NCBI GenBank assembly: GCA_037953625.1
Contig: CM075652.1
Coordinates: 53,809,501 to 53,873,500 of the forward strand
DNA from: Crotalaria pallida
Taxonomy: Eukaryota; Streptophyta; Magnoliopsida; Fabales; Fabaceae
Length of the DNA stretch: 64,000 bases
Direction of reading: 5' to 3'
In this document: positions 1-10,815 of the stretch, one piece after another
Layout of the letters: every line of letters begins with the position of its first letter
How positions within the stretch are numbered: position 1 is the first letter of the stretch
Program-made: the position numbers and the translations under genes
Notes under the pieces: model-generated
What the model saw: the letters and a program-made list of their open reading frames with translations, nothing else
What the model was told of the DNA's origin: nothing
The model's database searches: none

Positions 1-998
1 GTTGGTTTTGGGTTTGGGGTGCCCAAAATCAAAGGTGTATGGTGGATTTAATGGTGGAGGTTCCCTTGATGTGGAGAGAAAGTGGGTGAAGGTGATGAGT
101 TTGTGTGGTGGTTTGAATGGTGCAGAGAGGTGGTGAGATGATTAACTTTTGTTACCATAATTTTTTTGCCTTGGGGGCTGGGAAGATCGGGTGGCTGGTG
201 TGGCTAACTTTGCCACCAAGCCAAAATTCAAGGGACCAGATCTGTCCAGATCTGCGCCACGCGCCTGGGCGCATGCCAGGCTCGCCTGGGAGCACGTCCA
301 GCACCAGCACCAGACTGGTGCATGGCTCTCACGGTCAGCTGGGAAATTGGCGCGCCACACGGATTCCTGGTGCGCTGCTGTGCGCATCCGCTCGCCTGGG
401 CGAGCCATTCTCTCGCCTGGGCGGGAAAACTGCACCAGAATCAAGCTGGTGCGTAACTGGCTCGGTCAGATGCTGGCATAAGGGGAATTGGCGCACCAGA
501 AAACGGAAATGGTGCGGCTGGTGCGTGCCACACTCGCCTGGGCGAATGGTGGGCTGGCCTGGGCGGGTTTTTCACTGAGTTGTGCACCAAAATGAACAGT
601 GACTCGCCTGGGCGAGTGGCTCATGCGCCTGGGCGAGTTTCAGGGTTTCAACCTTCGATTCGCCGTAACTTTTCCATCGACCGTTGGATCGAGTTCAAAT
701 TTTTAGATATGCTTCTTTACCCCATAAACTTCACATCCAATGGTGGAATCTATTTTCTTAGCTTCCTATAACAAATTTCTAATTTTCTCTTTTCGGTTGA
801 TTTCTAATACCTAATACGCCGATTTTACTCCCGATCTCGCTTATTTGACCCTGCCCAAAGCCATATATACCTTCTATATAACTCCTAGGACCTATAACCA
901 CCACCCACATTCCTGGCAAAATTCATTAATTCACTTTTCAAATTTTTCTAAGGTTTTTAGCATTTATTTCACTTAAAATCAAGGTTTAGGATGTTACA
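1..998. mobile_element. Ty3/gypsy LTR fragment (cut by window start)
   Basis: The segment ends at 989-998 in GGATGTTACA, the terminal form of the TGTAACATCC...GGATGTTACA LTR class seen complete at 48718-51988. The other end lies outside the window, so length, target duplication and solo/full status cannot be judged. Orientation is unclear: 870-882 has TATA-like runs on the plus strand, but the GA/CT composition of 1-130 would also fit a minus-strand leader. It contains four pairs of CGCCTGGGCG quasi-palindromes. Open frames here (for example 117-578) merely translate that repeat and are not genes. Confidence 0.7.
262..635. repeat. Four pairs of CGCC-TG-GGCG quasi-palindromes
   Basis: Inverted-repeat decamers CGCCTGGGCG (arms CGCC/GGCG, TG centre) start at 262/283, 393/414, 535/556 and 605/626. 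Every pair is exactly 21 bp apart start to start; the second members at 283 and 556 are one or two bases off consensus. Linkers also carry inverted GCACCAG...CTGGTGC words near 300-330, 430-455 and 490-525. The arrangement matches the differently worded palindrome pairs elsewhere in the window. Confidence 0.85.
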
Positions 999-1009
999 TG
1001 TATGGTTTT

Positions 1010-1681
1010 TGTTCTGTCGTAGAAAACTTGGTACTTGAACTAAGCGGTTAAGCGTATGTCCAAGTCTTCTACTATTGCTTTTAGACCGAGGAGTGTCACC
1101 CTGATTTCCAGGATACCAGCTCTGCTGTCGTTTGCTTGGGTGTGGTGTGTGTTTTTGTGAGATTGAAGGATGCATACCTGATTACCTTCTGTTCTCTTAT
1201 ATAGGCTGATACCCTTACCGTTGCTTTTCCCACTCATCAATGGGTTTAGCCGAATTACCACTAACGGCAGGTGATTAATGCCTTGTGTAATGAGGGAATA
1301 ATAGGCATACCAGCTTTACTACAGTCTTCATTAGCAAAGGAATCCTAGGATGGAGTCTTAACTACTTTAGGCGCTTAGTAACTGCTAAACCGGTAAAACG
1401 AAGCGTGGGAATCTTCTTTCTCTATGCTTGTCAACAACCGATCCTGCTGAATGGAGGATTTGGGTTTATCTTTTGGGCCTCTTATACCGGTATACCGGTT
1501 TCAAGGGGTATTGGGCTACTAAAGAGCCTTTTATGTTGAGAAACTGATTCAATAAGGGTATGGGCCCTTTTAGGGCCTCCAAATTCGGTAAACCGGTTTT
1601 ATGACGTCCAAGTCCCTTAAAGGGCCTTCATATCTGGTAAACTGGTTTGATGAAGTATTTTTCTAGATCCGGTCCATAACA
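1010..1681 (-). repeat. 3' LTR of the Tat-like element
   Basis: Direct copy of 13033-13703. On the minus strand it runs TGTTATGG...CAGAACA. It contains several ACCGGT-centred palindromes (1390-1640), the same word type that fills 1690-2640 of the internal region. Confidence 0.9.
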
Positions 1682-2640
1682 GTTGCCCCCCAGACCAGGG
1701 TTGATCCTATGAACCGTGGTTTTATTGTCTTAATCGTCTCCAAGTTTACTTCCATTAAGCGGGTTAGGTAATCGAACATAATACCTCATCAAACCGGTAA
1801 ACCGATAACTGGGCTTAATGGAAAATTAAGAACGGATTGGACGTCTTCTTTTTTTGGACTGCTGCAATACGGTAAACCGGTTAGCCGGTTTATCCTGTAT
1901 CCTAGTCCTTTTATGAAACTTCTGAGTCCTAAAAGTTATCCTTAGGAACTTCTTCTTTCTCTTAGATTAAACCGGTATTTCGGTTTGTTTATGAGATTGA
2001 ATCTCTAAGGAGCTCTTGCTCCCCAGAAGAAGCCTTCCTGATTATATGGTAATCCGGTAACCGGTTTACAAAGGATCTTGACAAACCTCAAGGTTTAATA
2101 CCGATAAACCGGTTTACCGATTTAGAGAGGGAAGCCTTTGAAAGACCTCCTTTGCTTATAATGGGAAATTATAACAAGGAATTAAAGACCGGTTTACCGG
2201 TTTATCGGTTTCGTCTTGCACAGAACCTTTCTCAAGAAAAGACATCTTCTTACCTTCAACAATATTCATTATGTCAATCAGAACAACTTCCAAGAGGCCA
2301 TATTCCCAAGCTTCATAATGTCAGAAAACACGTCCCCCAAGAAGTTATATTTTCAAACCCCATCTTGATGTTTGCAGGGGAATCTTTTCCCTCGTTATCC
2401 GTGTTATCACCTATTCCCAAGGAGAAAATTCGAATTTTGAATTTAAACACATGTTTTTGGCTCCAAAATTTGGTAGTTTTTGAACAGCTATTTCGGGTTT
2501 AGGTAGCAAAGACACCGATTTACCGATTTTATTATGTCATAAAATTGTGCTGTTGCTCTGCTTGACCGAATTACCGCTTAAGTTGGGATCCATTGAATCC
2601 TCTTATCGATTAATCTTATCGATTAACCGGTTTTCCCCAG
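1390..2640. repeat. Dispersed GTAAACCGGTTTAC-type palindromes
   Basis: At least ten ACCGGT-centred palindromic words lie in the 3' LTR and adjacent spacer (around 1393, 1485, 1585, 1793, 1870, 1970, 2050, 2100, 2188, 2620), often overlapping tandem copies such as ACCGGTTTACCGGTTT near 2188. A thinner set recurs at 5880-6195. They lie upstream of the plus-strand promoter at 3187. Spacing is less regular than in the 20-21-bp pairs of other elements. Plus-strand ORFs here (2152-2502, 2654-3019) look fortuitous. Confidence 0.7.
1684..1694 (-). other. Polypurine tract of the Tat-like element
   Basis: On the minus strand TCTGGGGGGCA immediately precedes the 3' LTR start (1681). Position and purine run fit the plus-strand priming site used in LTR-retrotransposon replication. 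Confidence 0.75.
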
Positions 2641-3186
2641 TCGCTTTCCCAATTTGAATTTACACTGTGTATATTCGGATTTCCTTCCCCTCTTGACCGA
2701 ATTATTGGCTTCTTTTCGTTGGTCTCTCATCAATCTTGTCAGCTCAAATTTCCAAGCACACGGTCACCAAGGTTTCAGCATGGCCTTCCCAAGGGAATCT
2801 TTTTCTCGTCTGTCGTGTCCCAACTTGCTCTTCTCTAAGCTTGATTTGAATTTTGAAATTCAAATGTGCCTTGAAAAAATCCTCTTTGACTACTCTTTGA
2901 CCAACATTGAGAAACCGATTTCCCAGCCTTATTTCGTATTCAAAAGGAATTATTTTTCATACTTTAATTCCAAACCATGCTTCATCTTCCCAACTGACAT
3001 AAAGTCACTTCTGTCATAAATGACATGACTTACTAGTGACCCAGCTTTTCAGCTTTTAACAAGGCATCTGAAAAGATTCTTCTGATGGATCTTATCTTGA
3101 CTAGACCTTTCAAGTGCTTCAACTTCAAAGCTTTCCATTACTGCTTGAAGTCTTTAGATTGGCCATCCCAAAAACCGAATTTTGAC

Positions 3187-3194
3187 TATAAATA
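3187..3194 (+). promoter_or_regulatory. TATA box of the antisense gene
   Basis: TATAAATA at 3187-3194 lies about 200 bp upstream of the ATG at 3393, on the strand opposite to the retrotransposon's own genes. The leader that follows is C/T-rich, as in many plant 5' UTRs. The gene inside the element therefore probably has its own promoter. Transcription start is inferred near 3220. Confidence 0.6.
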
Positions 3195-3392
3195 AGGGGG
3201 TTTGTTTCACTTCAAACTCACTCCTTCACAAAGCTTCATACTTGAATTTCCAGAAAATCATTTTTCCCCTCTTAGCCAAAACGAGTTCCTCTCTTCCTCC
3301 TGAGAAAAACGTGTAGCTTTTTCTTAGCTTCCTTCTTTCTTTCCAGTTCCAGCCTTTCATACTTCCTCGGGTAATTTTCTTACTCCCTTCTC

Positions 3393-5491
3393 ATGGATAA
3401 TCTTCCTATTTCTGTCATTTATCCTACTGAAACCTCTTCTTCTTCTTCTTCTTCTTCATCTTCTTCTTCAAATAATTTAACAACTGATAATATACCCCCC
3501 ATTAATCCTTCTTGTTCACACTTAGGAAGTACTTCTTTTAGTTCTTCTGAAAAAATTATGCTGGATGAACTTGCTAGACAATTCATAATAAAAAATTATT
3601 TTGTTGAAGTAGTTAGCAAACCCCCTCCTCCTCCTAATGTTTCCTACCTTTCTTAGGAATCACAAATGGGAAACAAGAGATCGGAAACTAATCCGGAGGA
3701 ATTTATCAAACCAAACAATGTTTCTGGCTATGAGAGGGTAGACTTAGATGCCTTAGGTAGGCCTTCCATATTTGTAGATTTGGCCAAACTTCGTCATTAT
3801 CACCTCAAAGCCGATTTCGTGAGGCCCGGCATTACTCCTGATTTTTACGCTGTGGCAACTCCTAGTAACCAAGATCGGATCTGTACAGTGGGCACTACTG
3901 ATGAAAATTTTTTCTTCATGTATAGTGTTTTGTTTGATGTATGTGGTGTAAGAATTCCGTTCACTAACTTTGAAAATCAAGTTCTTACACATTTAGAGGT
4001 TGCCCCCTCTCAACTTCACCCCAACACCTGGTGTTACCTTAGAGCCTTTCAGCTTTTTTGCCATCATTTTAACCTCCAATGCACAATTCTTGTCTTTTTC
4101 TATATTTTTGGCCCCTTCCAATCTAGCAAAGTGAAAGGAAAGTGGGCTTGGGTGACACTTAAATCCCGTAATGGGAGGAGGGTATTTGAGTCTTACTCTG
4201 AGACATGGAAGGAGTTTAAAAACAAGTATTTCAAAATAACAGGAGCAGAAGATGTTTGGCCCTTCCTTTTCGACCACGGGGGAAATCCCTATTTTCCTCT
4301 CTTCTGGCCACCTCGTAATTCACTCATTGCGGCTAAGTTGTTTGCGACTCCGGAAAACCGGTTAACTGATTTAGAGAGGTCTACTGTTTCTTTTCTTCTT
4401 TCATTCTGCGACCGCTTTGGGCGCATAAGTACAAGATCCATTGTGGACTCTTCCCCTGACGATTTACAAACAACTTTTGGTAGGAATTTCTGCTTTATTA
4501 ATTTTGAAATATTTTATACTGCACTTTTCCTTCTCTTCCTATTTCTAACACGAATTTCTTTTATGCAGCTGAAATGGCTTCACCTTCTGATTTGGTAGCA
4601 CTTGCAGCAGCTCTTGGAAATGCTCCTCGCAATCTGCGTCCCCGAGTCAGCAAATCTACTGTTCCAAGGCCTCCTCGTTCTCCAGCGACTGTGGAGGGTA
4701 TGGACACTGCTTCTGCTGGTACTCCTAAACGAAGGAGAAATGATGGTCCTTCTCATCCTGAAGCCGGTAGTTCGGCTAACCCTCAGGGCAGAAGCTCTTC
4801 TCTTTGGCCGGATGACTTATCTGAAAGGTTCAACCAGATGCTTCTCTCTGACTCTACTTCTCATCAATTAGGTAATATGAGCCGCAGAGAATTTGTCGCC
4901 TTGCTGAGATCCCTCAAAAGGGAACAACTTAAAGCTGCGTCAACTATTCAATTCCTCGAAGAGAATGCTGAAAGAGTCCTATTCGTTGGACAAGATGCTG
5001 TAAACTTAGCTGATCATGTCAAGAGAGAAGCTGAGTTGGTTCAGCAACTGGCTTCAGAGACTACTAAACTGAACAAGGCCAAACAGGAGTTGTCCCAAGC
5101 TGAGGAGGAGTATACTAGAAATTTGAACTCCAAAATCACTGAAATGAATGAGGCACATAATGCTGCTCTTACTACATTGAGGGATGCTTTAGGGGATATG
5201 GAGTCGGAAAGGGACATGTACAAGGAGAAGTGGATAGATTCGGTTCAATCTTCCTTCATGAGCGCTGTTGAGCAGGCCAACCATCTGAATCCTACCTTCT
5301 CAGCCAAAGGGATGCATTATCTTCATCGTGTTGAAGATGGGGTGCTGTATAGCTATCTTTATGATGGTAGTAGGGTGCTTGTGGATTTAGCTGATCCCAG
5401 TTGTCCTGATTTCTTGGCTACTGGAGGAGAAGAGGTTAACAATGATGGTGACCATGATGATGATGATGATGATGACGAGGCCACTCCGTAG
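3393..5491 (+). CDS. Antisense accessory gene of a Tat element, 'putative gypsy-type transposon' (Transposase_28-like)
   Basis: This gene runs opposite to gag-pol, between pol and the 3' LTR. It starts at ATG 3393 with a poly-serine stretch, meets an in-frame TAG at 3654-3656, and reopens in the same frame at ATG 3666. The 3666-4479 part has blocks such as IPFTNFENQVLTHLEVAPSQ and the tryptophan-rich PFLFDHGG..PLFWPP region that I recognise from the plant family annotated 'putative gypsy type transposon' (PF04195). A canonical intron (4480-4568) joins it in frame to 4569-5491, which is basic and Ser/Pro-rich, then coiled-coil-like, and ends in an acidic Asp run. Function is unknown; extra ORFs, some antisense, are known from Tat-lineage elements. 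Only the TAG breaks it, so either the start at 3666 is used or the N-terminus has decayed. Confidence 0.75.
4480..4568 (+). other. Spliceosomal intron in the antisense gene
   Basis: The intron begins GTAGGAATTT at 4480 and ends TTTTATGCAG at 4568. It is 89 bp, T-rich, with phase-1 junctions. Removing it keeps the upstream frame open into 4569-5491, whereas reading through gives an unrelated hydrophobic tail and a stop at 4598. An intron on this strand argues that the plus-strand transcript, not the retroelement RNA, is the coding one. Confidence 0.8.
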
Positions 5492-6423
5492 GGGGCTGGT
5501 TTGCTGACTTTTACCGCTTTGTTTGTTTTATGGCTTTTATCTTGTTGTTCTTTATTATTTCAGCATTTTTACCTTTGTATCAGCTTAATCTGGTTGTAAT
5601 TCTCTTTATATTAATGAAGGATTTACTTTGTTGTCACAAATCTTGTTTTCCAAATTATATCCATACTTGGTAGACTTTAAGAATTTTCTATTCTAGCCAG
5701 TGAATGAAATCCTTCTATCCTTGTTAGACTCCACTAGGGTCTGAAAGTAGTGTTACCATCAGTACATGGGTGGTGCCTAATATTTTTAGAATATCTTCTA
5801 ACCCATTTCACTCCCTATAAGGTGGCTAGCCAAACAAGTGGTGTACTTTAAGTTGGATTTTTATATGATTAAACACCCTTTAAAACCGTTAAACCGATTT
5901 AGGAGTCAAAGAATTTTTAATTTTACTGAAGAGTAATTGCCTGTGTAGCTGTTAAGTCGGTTTGTGGCATAATCAAACCATGAAACCAGATATTCAAACT
6001 AAACAGTGGTTAAACTGATTTGTAATTGTAAAGTAATTGAACCGGTTTGTGGACGTAATCAAACCATGAAACCGGATATTCATACTAACAAGTTGTTAAA
6101 CGGATTTATAGATGTAAAACACTCACAATACACTTCTTAACCGTGAAACCGGTTTAGTGTGTTTGAATACTATAAAACCGTTAGAGCGGTTTGTAAGGAC
6201 TTGATTTAAACCTTTTCTTGCCATAACCATTATTGCAAGTTGGAATTTATAGAAAAACTTGTACAGGAGATTACTTCATAGAAAAACTTGTACAAGAGAA
6301 AGCCTTCATACCTACTAATAACAATGACACAATGGCCTTATTGACAAGGAAATGACAATGACTTAGTAAGCCTTATTCAAAGAAAAACATCCTAAAAGCT
6401 GCTTTCTCCTCTCTAGGGGGTCT
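5492..6423. other. Non-coding spacer between antisense gene and pol
   Basis: No convincing ORF on either strand. It would hold the 3' UTR of the plus-strand gene and the tail of pol on the minus strand. 5880-6195 repeats words such as AAACCGGTTT and AAACCGATTT, the same flavour as in this element's LTR. A near-duplicate pair of about 20 bp (GAAAAACTTGTACA) occurs at 6251 and 6282. Confidence 0.6.
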
Positions 6424-7263
6424 TTAACTATAATAAATTCGAAGCTTTGCCGCATTCCATGGGTTCTTGATCCTGTTTCCTGTTATTGTTTCCAGAAAGT
6501 AAGCTCCATTATCTGTCTTTGCACGGACCCGATATGGACCCTCCCAGTTGGCAGCTAACTTCCCTTGTGTTGGTTCTTTTCCATGCACATCTGCCCTTCT
6601 TAGGACTAGGTCCCCTTCCTTGAATGAACGGCGAATAACCTTCAAGTTGTACTGCTTGGTCGATTGTTGTTGGATCGTTGCCATGCGAATAGTAACCATC
6701 TCCCTGGATTCCTGCAAAAGATCAAGATTCTCCCTCAGAAGTTTTACATTTGTGTCAGGGTCAAAGTATCTTGACCTCAAGTTGGTGGATCCTATTTCTA
6801 ACGGGATCATAGCTTCACTTCCATAGGTCAATTTAAAAGGAGTTTCTCCAGTAGCAGAATGAGGGGTGGTTCGGTATGACCAAAGTATGGATTCTATGAT
6901 TTCCACCCACTTGCCTTTACTGTCTTCTAACTTCCTTTTTATACCTCTTAAGATGCACCTATTTGCAGCCTCTGCCTGTCCATTGGTCTGTGGATGTTCC
7001 ACAGAGGATAAGCGTTGTTTGATTCCCAACTCGCGGAGGAAATTTTGAAAGGCTTCACTGACAAACTGGCGGCCATTATCAGTTACAACTACTGCAGGAA
7101 TGCCAAAACGTGGGATTATCTGGTTGCTGAGAAATTTCTGGATTTGGGCTGAAGTGGTGGTGGCCACCGCCTTGGCTTCGATCCACTTAGTGAAATAATC
7201 TACTGCTACAATCAGATGTGTCACTTGCCCAGCAGCTTGTGGAAAAGGGCCTAATAGGTCCAT
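6424..7263 (-). pseudogene. Integrase catalytic core and C-terminus (Tat-like gypsy pol)
   Basis: The reading frame begins at MDLLGPFP and shows the DDE integrase core: the first Asp in AVDYFTKWIEA, the second in VTDNGRQF, and the Glu in HPQTNGQAEAANR. It then has the plant gypsy motif WSYRTTPHSATGETPF and a C-terminal DNA-binding part ending at 6424. It would insert element cDNA into the genome. Upstream frame is lost by a stop just before MDLLGPFP and a frameshift around 7290, so it is cut off from the zinc-binding domain. No chromodomain follows, consistent with Tat rather than chromoviruses. Confidence 0.88.
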
Positions 7264-7979
7264 TCCCTATTGATAAAACGGCCATGGAGCAGAAATCGAA
7301 TGTAATTCTTCCGGGAGAGCAAGATGAACATTCGCATGCTTTGACATTTATCGCATTTTTTGACGTGGTTCATAGAATCCAGCTGTATTGTAGGCCAGTA
7401 AAATCCTTCTCTTAAGATTTTCCTTGCTAAACTCCTTCCTCCTAGATGATGGCTGCATCTTCCTTCATGTATCTCTTTCATGGCTGTTTCCGCCTCTTTG
7501 CTGGACAAGCATCGGAGCAGGGGCGAGGAAAATCCTCTTCTATATAATAATCCATCCTGAATGACAAAATGTGGGGCCATCCTTCGTATTTTTCTAGATG
7601 CCTCTTCTTCTGCTGGAAGCGTGCCATGGAGTAGATACGCCAAAATAGGGGAGGCCCACGAGTCTTCATCTTCCACTGCTAGTGTCGCACTAGGGTGGAA
7701 TATAGTTTGTTGCACCACTGATCTGTAATTCCCTGGTTTCTTGGTGCTTGCCAGCTTTGATAAAATGTCAGCACGAGAATTCTGCTCCCTTGGGATATGT
7801 TGAAAATCCGTTTCTTCAAACGTTTCTGCCAGTTGTTTGCATTTCAAGAGGTATTGCTGCAGTAAAGGCTCCTTTGCTTCAAAATTTCCTTTTATTTGAG
7901 AAATCACCAGTTGAGAATCACTTACAGGAGGATAGAGCGAGCTCCAAGATCCTTGGCCATGGTCATACCGGCCAAGCAA
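7251..7979 (-). pseudogene. Second RNase H end and integrase zinc-binding domain
   Basis: The frame opens after a frameshift near 7925-7935 and continues SDSQLVISQIKGNF, the C-terminal half of an RNase H domain. It then has spacer sequence and an H-H-C-C zinc finger (EIHEGRCSHHLGG followed by CDKCQ) that precedes integrase in gypsy pol. The frame is lost again shortly before the integrase core. It is one slice of a once continuous pol polyprotein. Confidence 0.8.
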
Positions 7980-8762
7980 GCTTCATACTCTGCCTGGTTA
8001 TTAGACGTTTGAAAGTCAAACCTAAGAGAGTATTCAATAGAAATACCTTGGGAATTCTCCAGAATGATTCTAGCTCCTCCAGAAGGATTAGAAGATCCAT
8101 CCACGAAAAGAGTCCATCTTTTAGGATCTGCTCTTGGTGTTAATTCTGCTACAAAGTCTGCTAGCACTTGTGATTTTATGGCTGTCCTGGCCTCGTAGCT
8201 GATCCCATACTCGGAAAGCTCCACTGACCATGCGATCATGCGACCCGCCAAATCAGGTTTTTGTAGTATCTGTCGGATGGGTTGATCAGTTCGAACCACT
8301 ATCGGGTGACACTGGAAGTATTGTCTCAGGCGTCTAGAAGTGACAACTAACGCGAACTCCATCTTCTCCACCTTCTGGTACCTTTTTTCTGCCTCCTGTA
8401 ATACCTTGCTAACAAAATATACGGGCTTTTGTCCTTCCTCAGTTTCCCTGACCAAGACAGAACTTACAGCTTCATCATTAACAGATAAATATAAATACAA
8501 CGTTTCACCTGATTCAGGTTTGCTGAGGATTGGAGGATTTGAAAGATAATGTTTGAGCTCCTGGAAAGCAGCCTCGCATTCTCCAGACCACTTAAAGTCC
8601 TTGTCCTTCTTCAGTAACTTGAACAAAGGAAGAGACTTGTAAGCTGATTTGGACAAAAACCTTGTTAATGCAGCAATACGACCTGTAAGCTGTTGAACTT
8701 CTTTGACTGAATTCGGGCTCCTCATACGAGTGATTGCCTCGCATTTCTCTGGGTTAGCCTCT
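7922..8762 (-). pseudogene. RT thumb, RNase H and archaeal-type RNase H part of pol
   Basis: It picks up right after the solo-LTR insertion with NPEKCEAIT-like residues and MRSPNSVKEVQQLTGRIAAL, the RT connection. The gypsy RNase H follows (LYLYLSVNDEAVSSVLVRE, VVRTDQPIRQIL) and then a second RNase H-type start (WTLFVDGSSNPSG with NQAEYEACLAG). Two consecutive RNase H domains are characteristic of the Tat lineage. The frame breaks at about 7930. Confidence 0.85.
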
Positions 8763-9885
8763 TGATGAGCATTTTATTTCCCATTTTTCCTTGCATTATT
8801 TTACTCCTATTATTGATACTTGTTGCCTATTTGACATTGTTTAGCTTGATTTAGTGATTTAGAGTTTATTGGACTAATATTCTGAATATTGTTTAATTTG
8901 GGATTATTTAGCCTAATTAATTCTATTTCTATTTTCAGGTCATATTTGGCACAAGGGCTTTTTGGACATTTTGGGAATGAAGATTTAATTTTGGAAGAGA
9001 AGATATATGATGAAGTGAAGATTGTAATCTATCTTTAGGATTAGTTGAGATTTAGTTATATCTTTTAAGATTTAGATTTTATCTATAAGATATTTTTTAG
9101 ATTTAATTTAGAGATAAGCTTTCCTTAGGATTTGGGCCCATGATTTAGGCCCGTTTTGTGATTTAAAAAACCAAATTCGTGTAAACCCTTGGGAGAGAGC
9201 TTCCATTCACGTTTTTTTACATTCTTTCTCATAGAGAAGGCTTAGTTTTGCTCTCCAAGCTTGTGGAGGCTGCTAGGGTTTCTCTCTCTTCCCTTTTCTA
9301 CACGTTTTTGGTATTTTTCTTCATGGAAGGCTAAACTCTTAGGTTAAATCCCTTTGGTAATGTATCACATACTCTTGAGGTTTTATTCTTAATGCTATTT
9401 CGTTTTTATTCACTGCTTTCATGCTTATTGATATGTTATGGTTCGCTTAGTTCCATTCTATAGAGATAATCCATGTGTATGAATGCTTAATTTATGCAAA
9501 CTCGTAAAAACTCCATGCTTTGGCTTTTAATGCTTAATTAGAGGTTTGGGTTTTGGGGTGAGAATTGAATTTTCGCTTAGTATTTAATTCTCACGAGTTG
9601 GACAGTGAAGAGGAAAGAAATTGATCTTTTGTGACCGATGATAGAGTTGTGAACGCGAGCCAAAGGGATTTATCCGCTTTTACTTATCTGTTTCTTCGTT
9701 TTGATTTAATTCTGTTTTGATTTCAATTATTCAATATTCAATACAAAAAAAACCCCCCTGTTTTCTATGCATACTATGTGTTCGACCTTTTGCTTGATAA
9801 GATATTCCTTGGGAGACGACCTAGGAGTCACTTCCTAGTACTATACTTAAACTGTTTTTATTTGTATCGGGTACGGCCTCGATCA
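8763..9885 (-). mobile_element. Solo LTR inserted in the RT gene
   Basis: A 1,123-bp segment with plus-strand ends TGATGAGC...CGATCA is flanked by a perfect 5-bp duplication CCTCT (8758-8762 and 9886-9890). Removing it and one duplication restores continuity of RT around RGIE/ANPEKC. It has no internal region or second LTR. Read on the minus strand it shares ends and the block TCGTCTCC with the solo LTR at 36828-38110, so both likely come from one family whose LTRs start TGAT and end ATCA. Confidence 0.88.
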
Positions 9886-10459
9886 CCTCTATCCCTCTGT
9901 TGGTGAGCATAAAACCTAAAAACTTCCCTGCCGTGACACCAAAGGCACATTTTAGTGGATTAAGCCGCATATTGTGCTTACGTACCTGGGCAAGGACCGC
10001 TTCTAGATCTTGTTTGTGGTTCTCTTGTAGCATGGACTTGACAATCATGTCGTCCACGTAAACTTCCAAAGTTGGACCTATTAGTTCAGCAAAAACTTTA
10101 TCCATCATCCTTTGATAAGTAGCACCTGCATTTTTCAAACCGAAAGGCATTACAGTATAACAATAAGCTGCCCTATCAGTCATGAAAGCTGTTTTCTCCT
10201 GATCATCTTCAAACATTGGAATTTGATTGTAACCAGAATAAGCATCTAAAAAGGAGAGTAGCTGGTAACCAGCTGAGCTGTCTACAAGCTTATCAATGTT
10301 GGGAAGGGGGTAGGTGTCATTGGGGCATGCTTTATTGAGGTCTGTATAATCGACGCACATGCGCCATTTTCCATTAGCTTTTTTCACCAGAACCACATTT
10401 GCCAGCCATGTAGTGTAAGGGACTTCTCGAATGAAACCGGCCTGTAAAAGCTCCTCCAC
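9886..10459 (-). pseudogene. Reverse transcriptase core (Tat-like gypsy pol)
   Basis: Clear RT palm and fingers: LVKKANGKWRMCVDYTDLNK, then SFLDAYSGYNQI, MPFGLKNAGATYQ and the catalytic YVDD box in VYVDDMIVKS. It would copy element RNA into DNA. The frame is interrupted at 9885 by the solo LTR and upstream at about 10460. About 190 codons remain, with active-site residues intact. Confidence 0.9.
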
Positions 10460-10815
10460 ACTTGAAGCGATGACTTTCTATCATTTCGCACCCATCTTCC
10501 TCCTGCGCTGAGCCACTGGTCTGAATGCAAGATCTATAAACAGACGGTGGCAAATAAATCCCGGATCCAAACCAGCATGTCAGCAGCTGTCCATGCAAAC
10601 AGGTCTCTGTTCTCCCTTAACAAAGTAACCAGCTTCTCCTTCTCTTCTTTTGGTAAATCTTTTCCTACCTGAGTCCAGTGATCTGAAGTTTCGCCTATTT
10701 GAACTTTCTCTAATTCTCCTTCAGGTTTGGGACGTTCTTCTTTAATGTCTTCTCTCATGTCCAAATCTACCATCATCACACCAGAAGAGGAAGCAGGGGC
10801 TTTGCCTTTCTTTAT
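10460..10815 (-). pseudogene. Pol segment between protease and RT
   Basis: An open stretch (10534-10779) contains REDIKEERPKPEGELEKVQIG and LRENRDLFAWTAADM, the conserved pre-RT region of Tat-type pol. It then shifts frame; small ORFs around 10374-10598 are the same region in a wrong frame. Part of the decayed polyprotein. Confidence 0.7.

Noticed and set aside
117..578. 153-aa plus-strand ORF and overlapping ORFs in the first 600 bases
   Set aside because: They translate the CGCCTGGGCG repeat (SPGR-like peptides in all frames) within an LTR; no family resemblance.
8757..9880. GCCTC/GCCTC as the target duplication of the insert in RT
   Set aside because: It leaves ends without TG...CA and adds extra codons to RT. 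Shifting to CCTCT gives TGAT...ATCA ends and restores the RT frame, so I used that.
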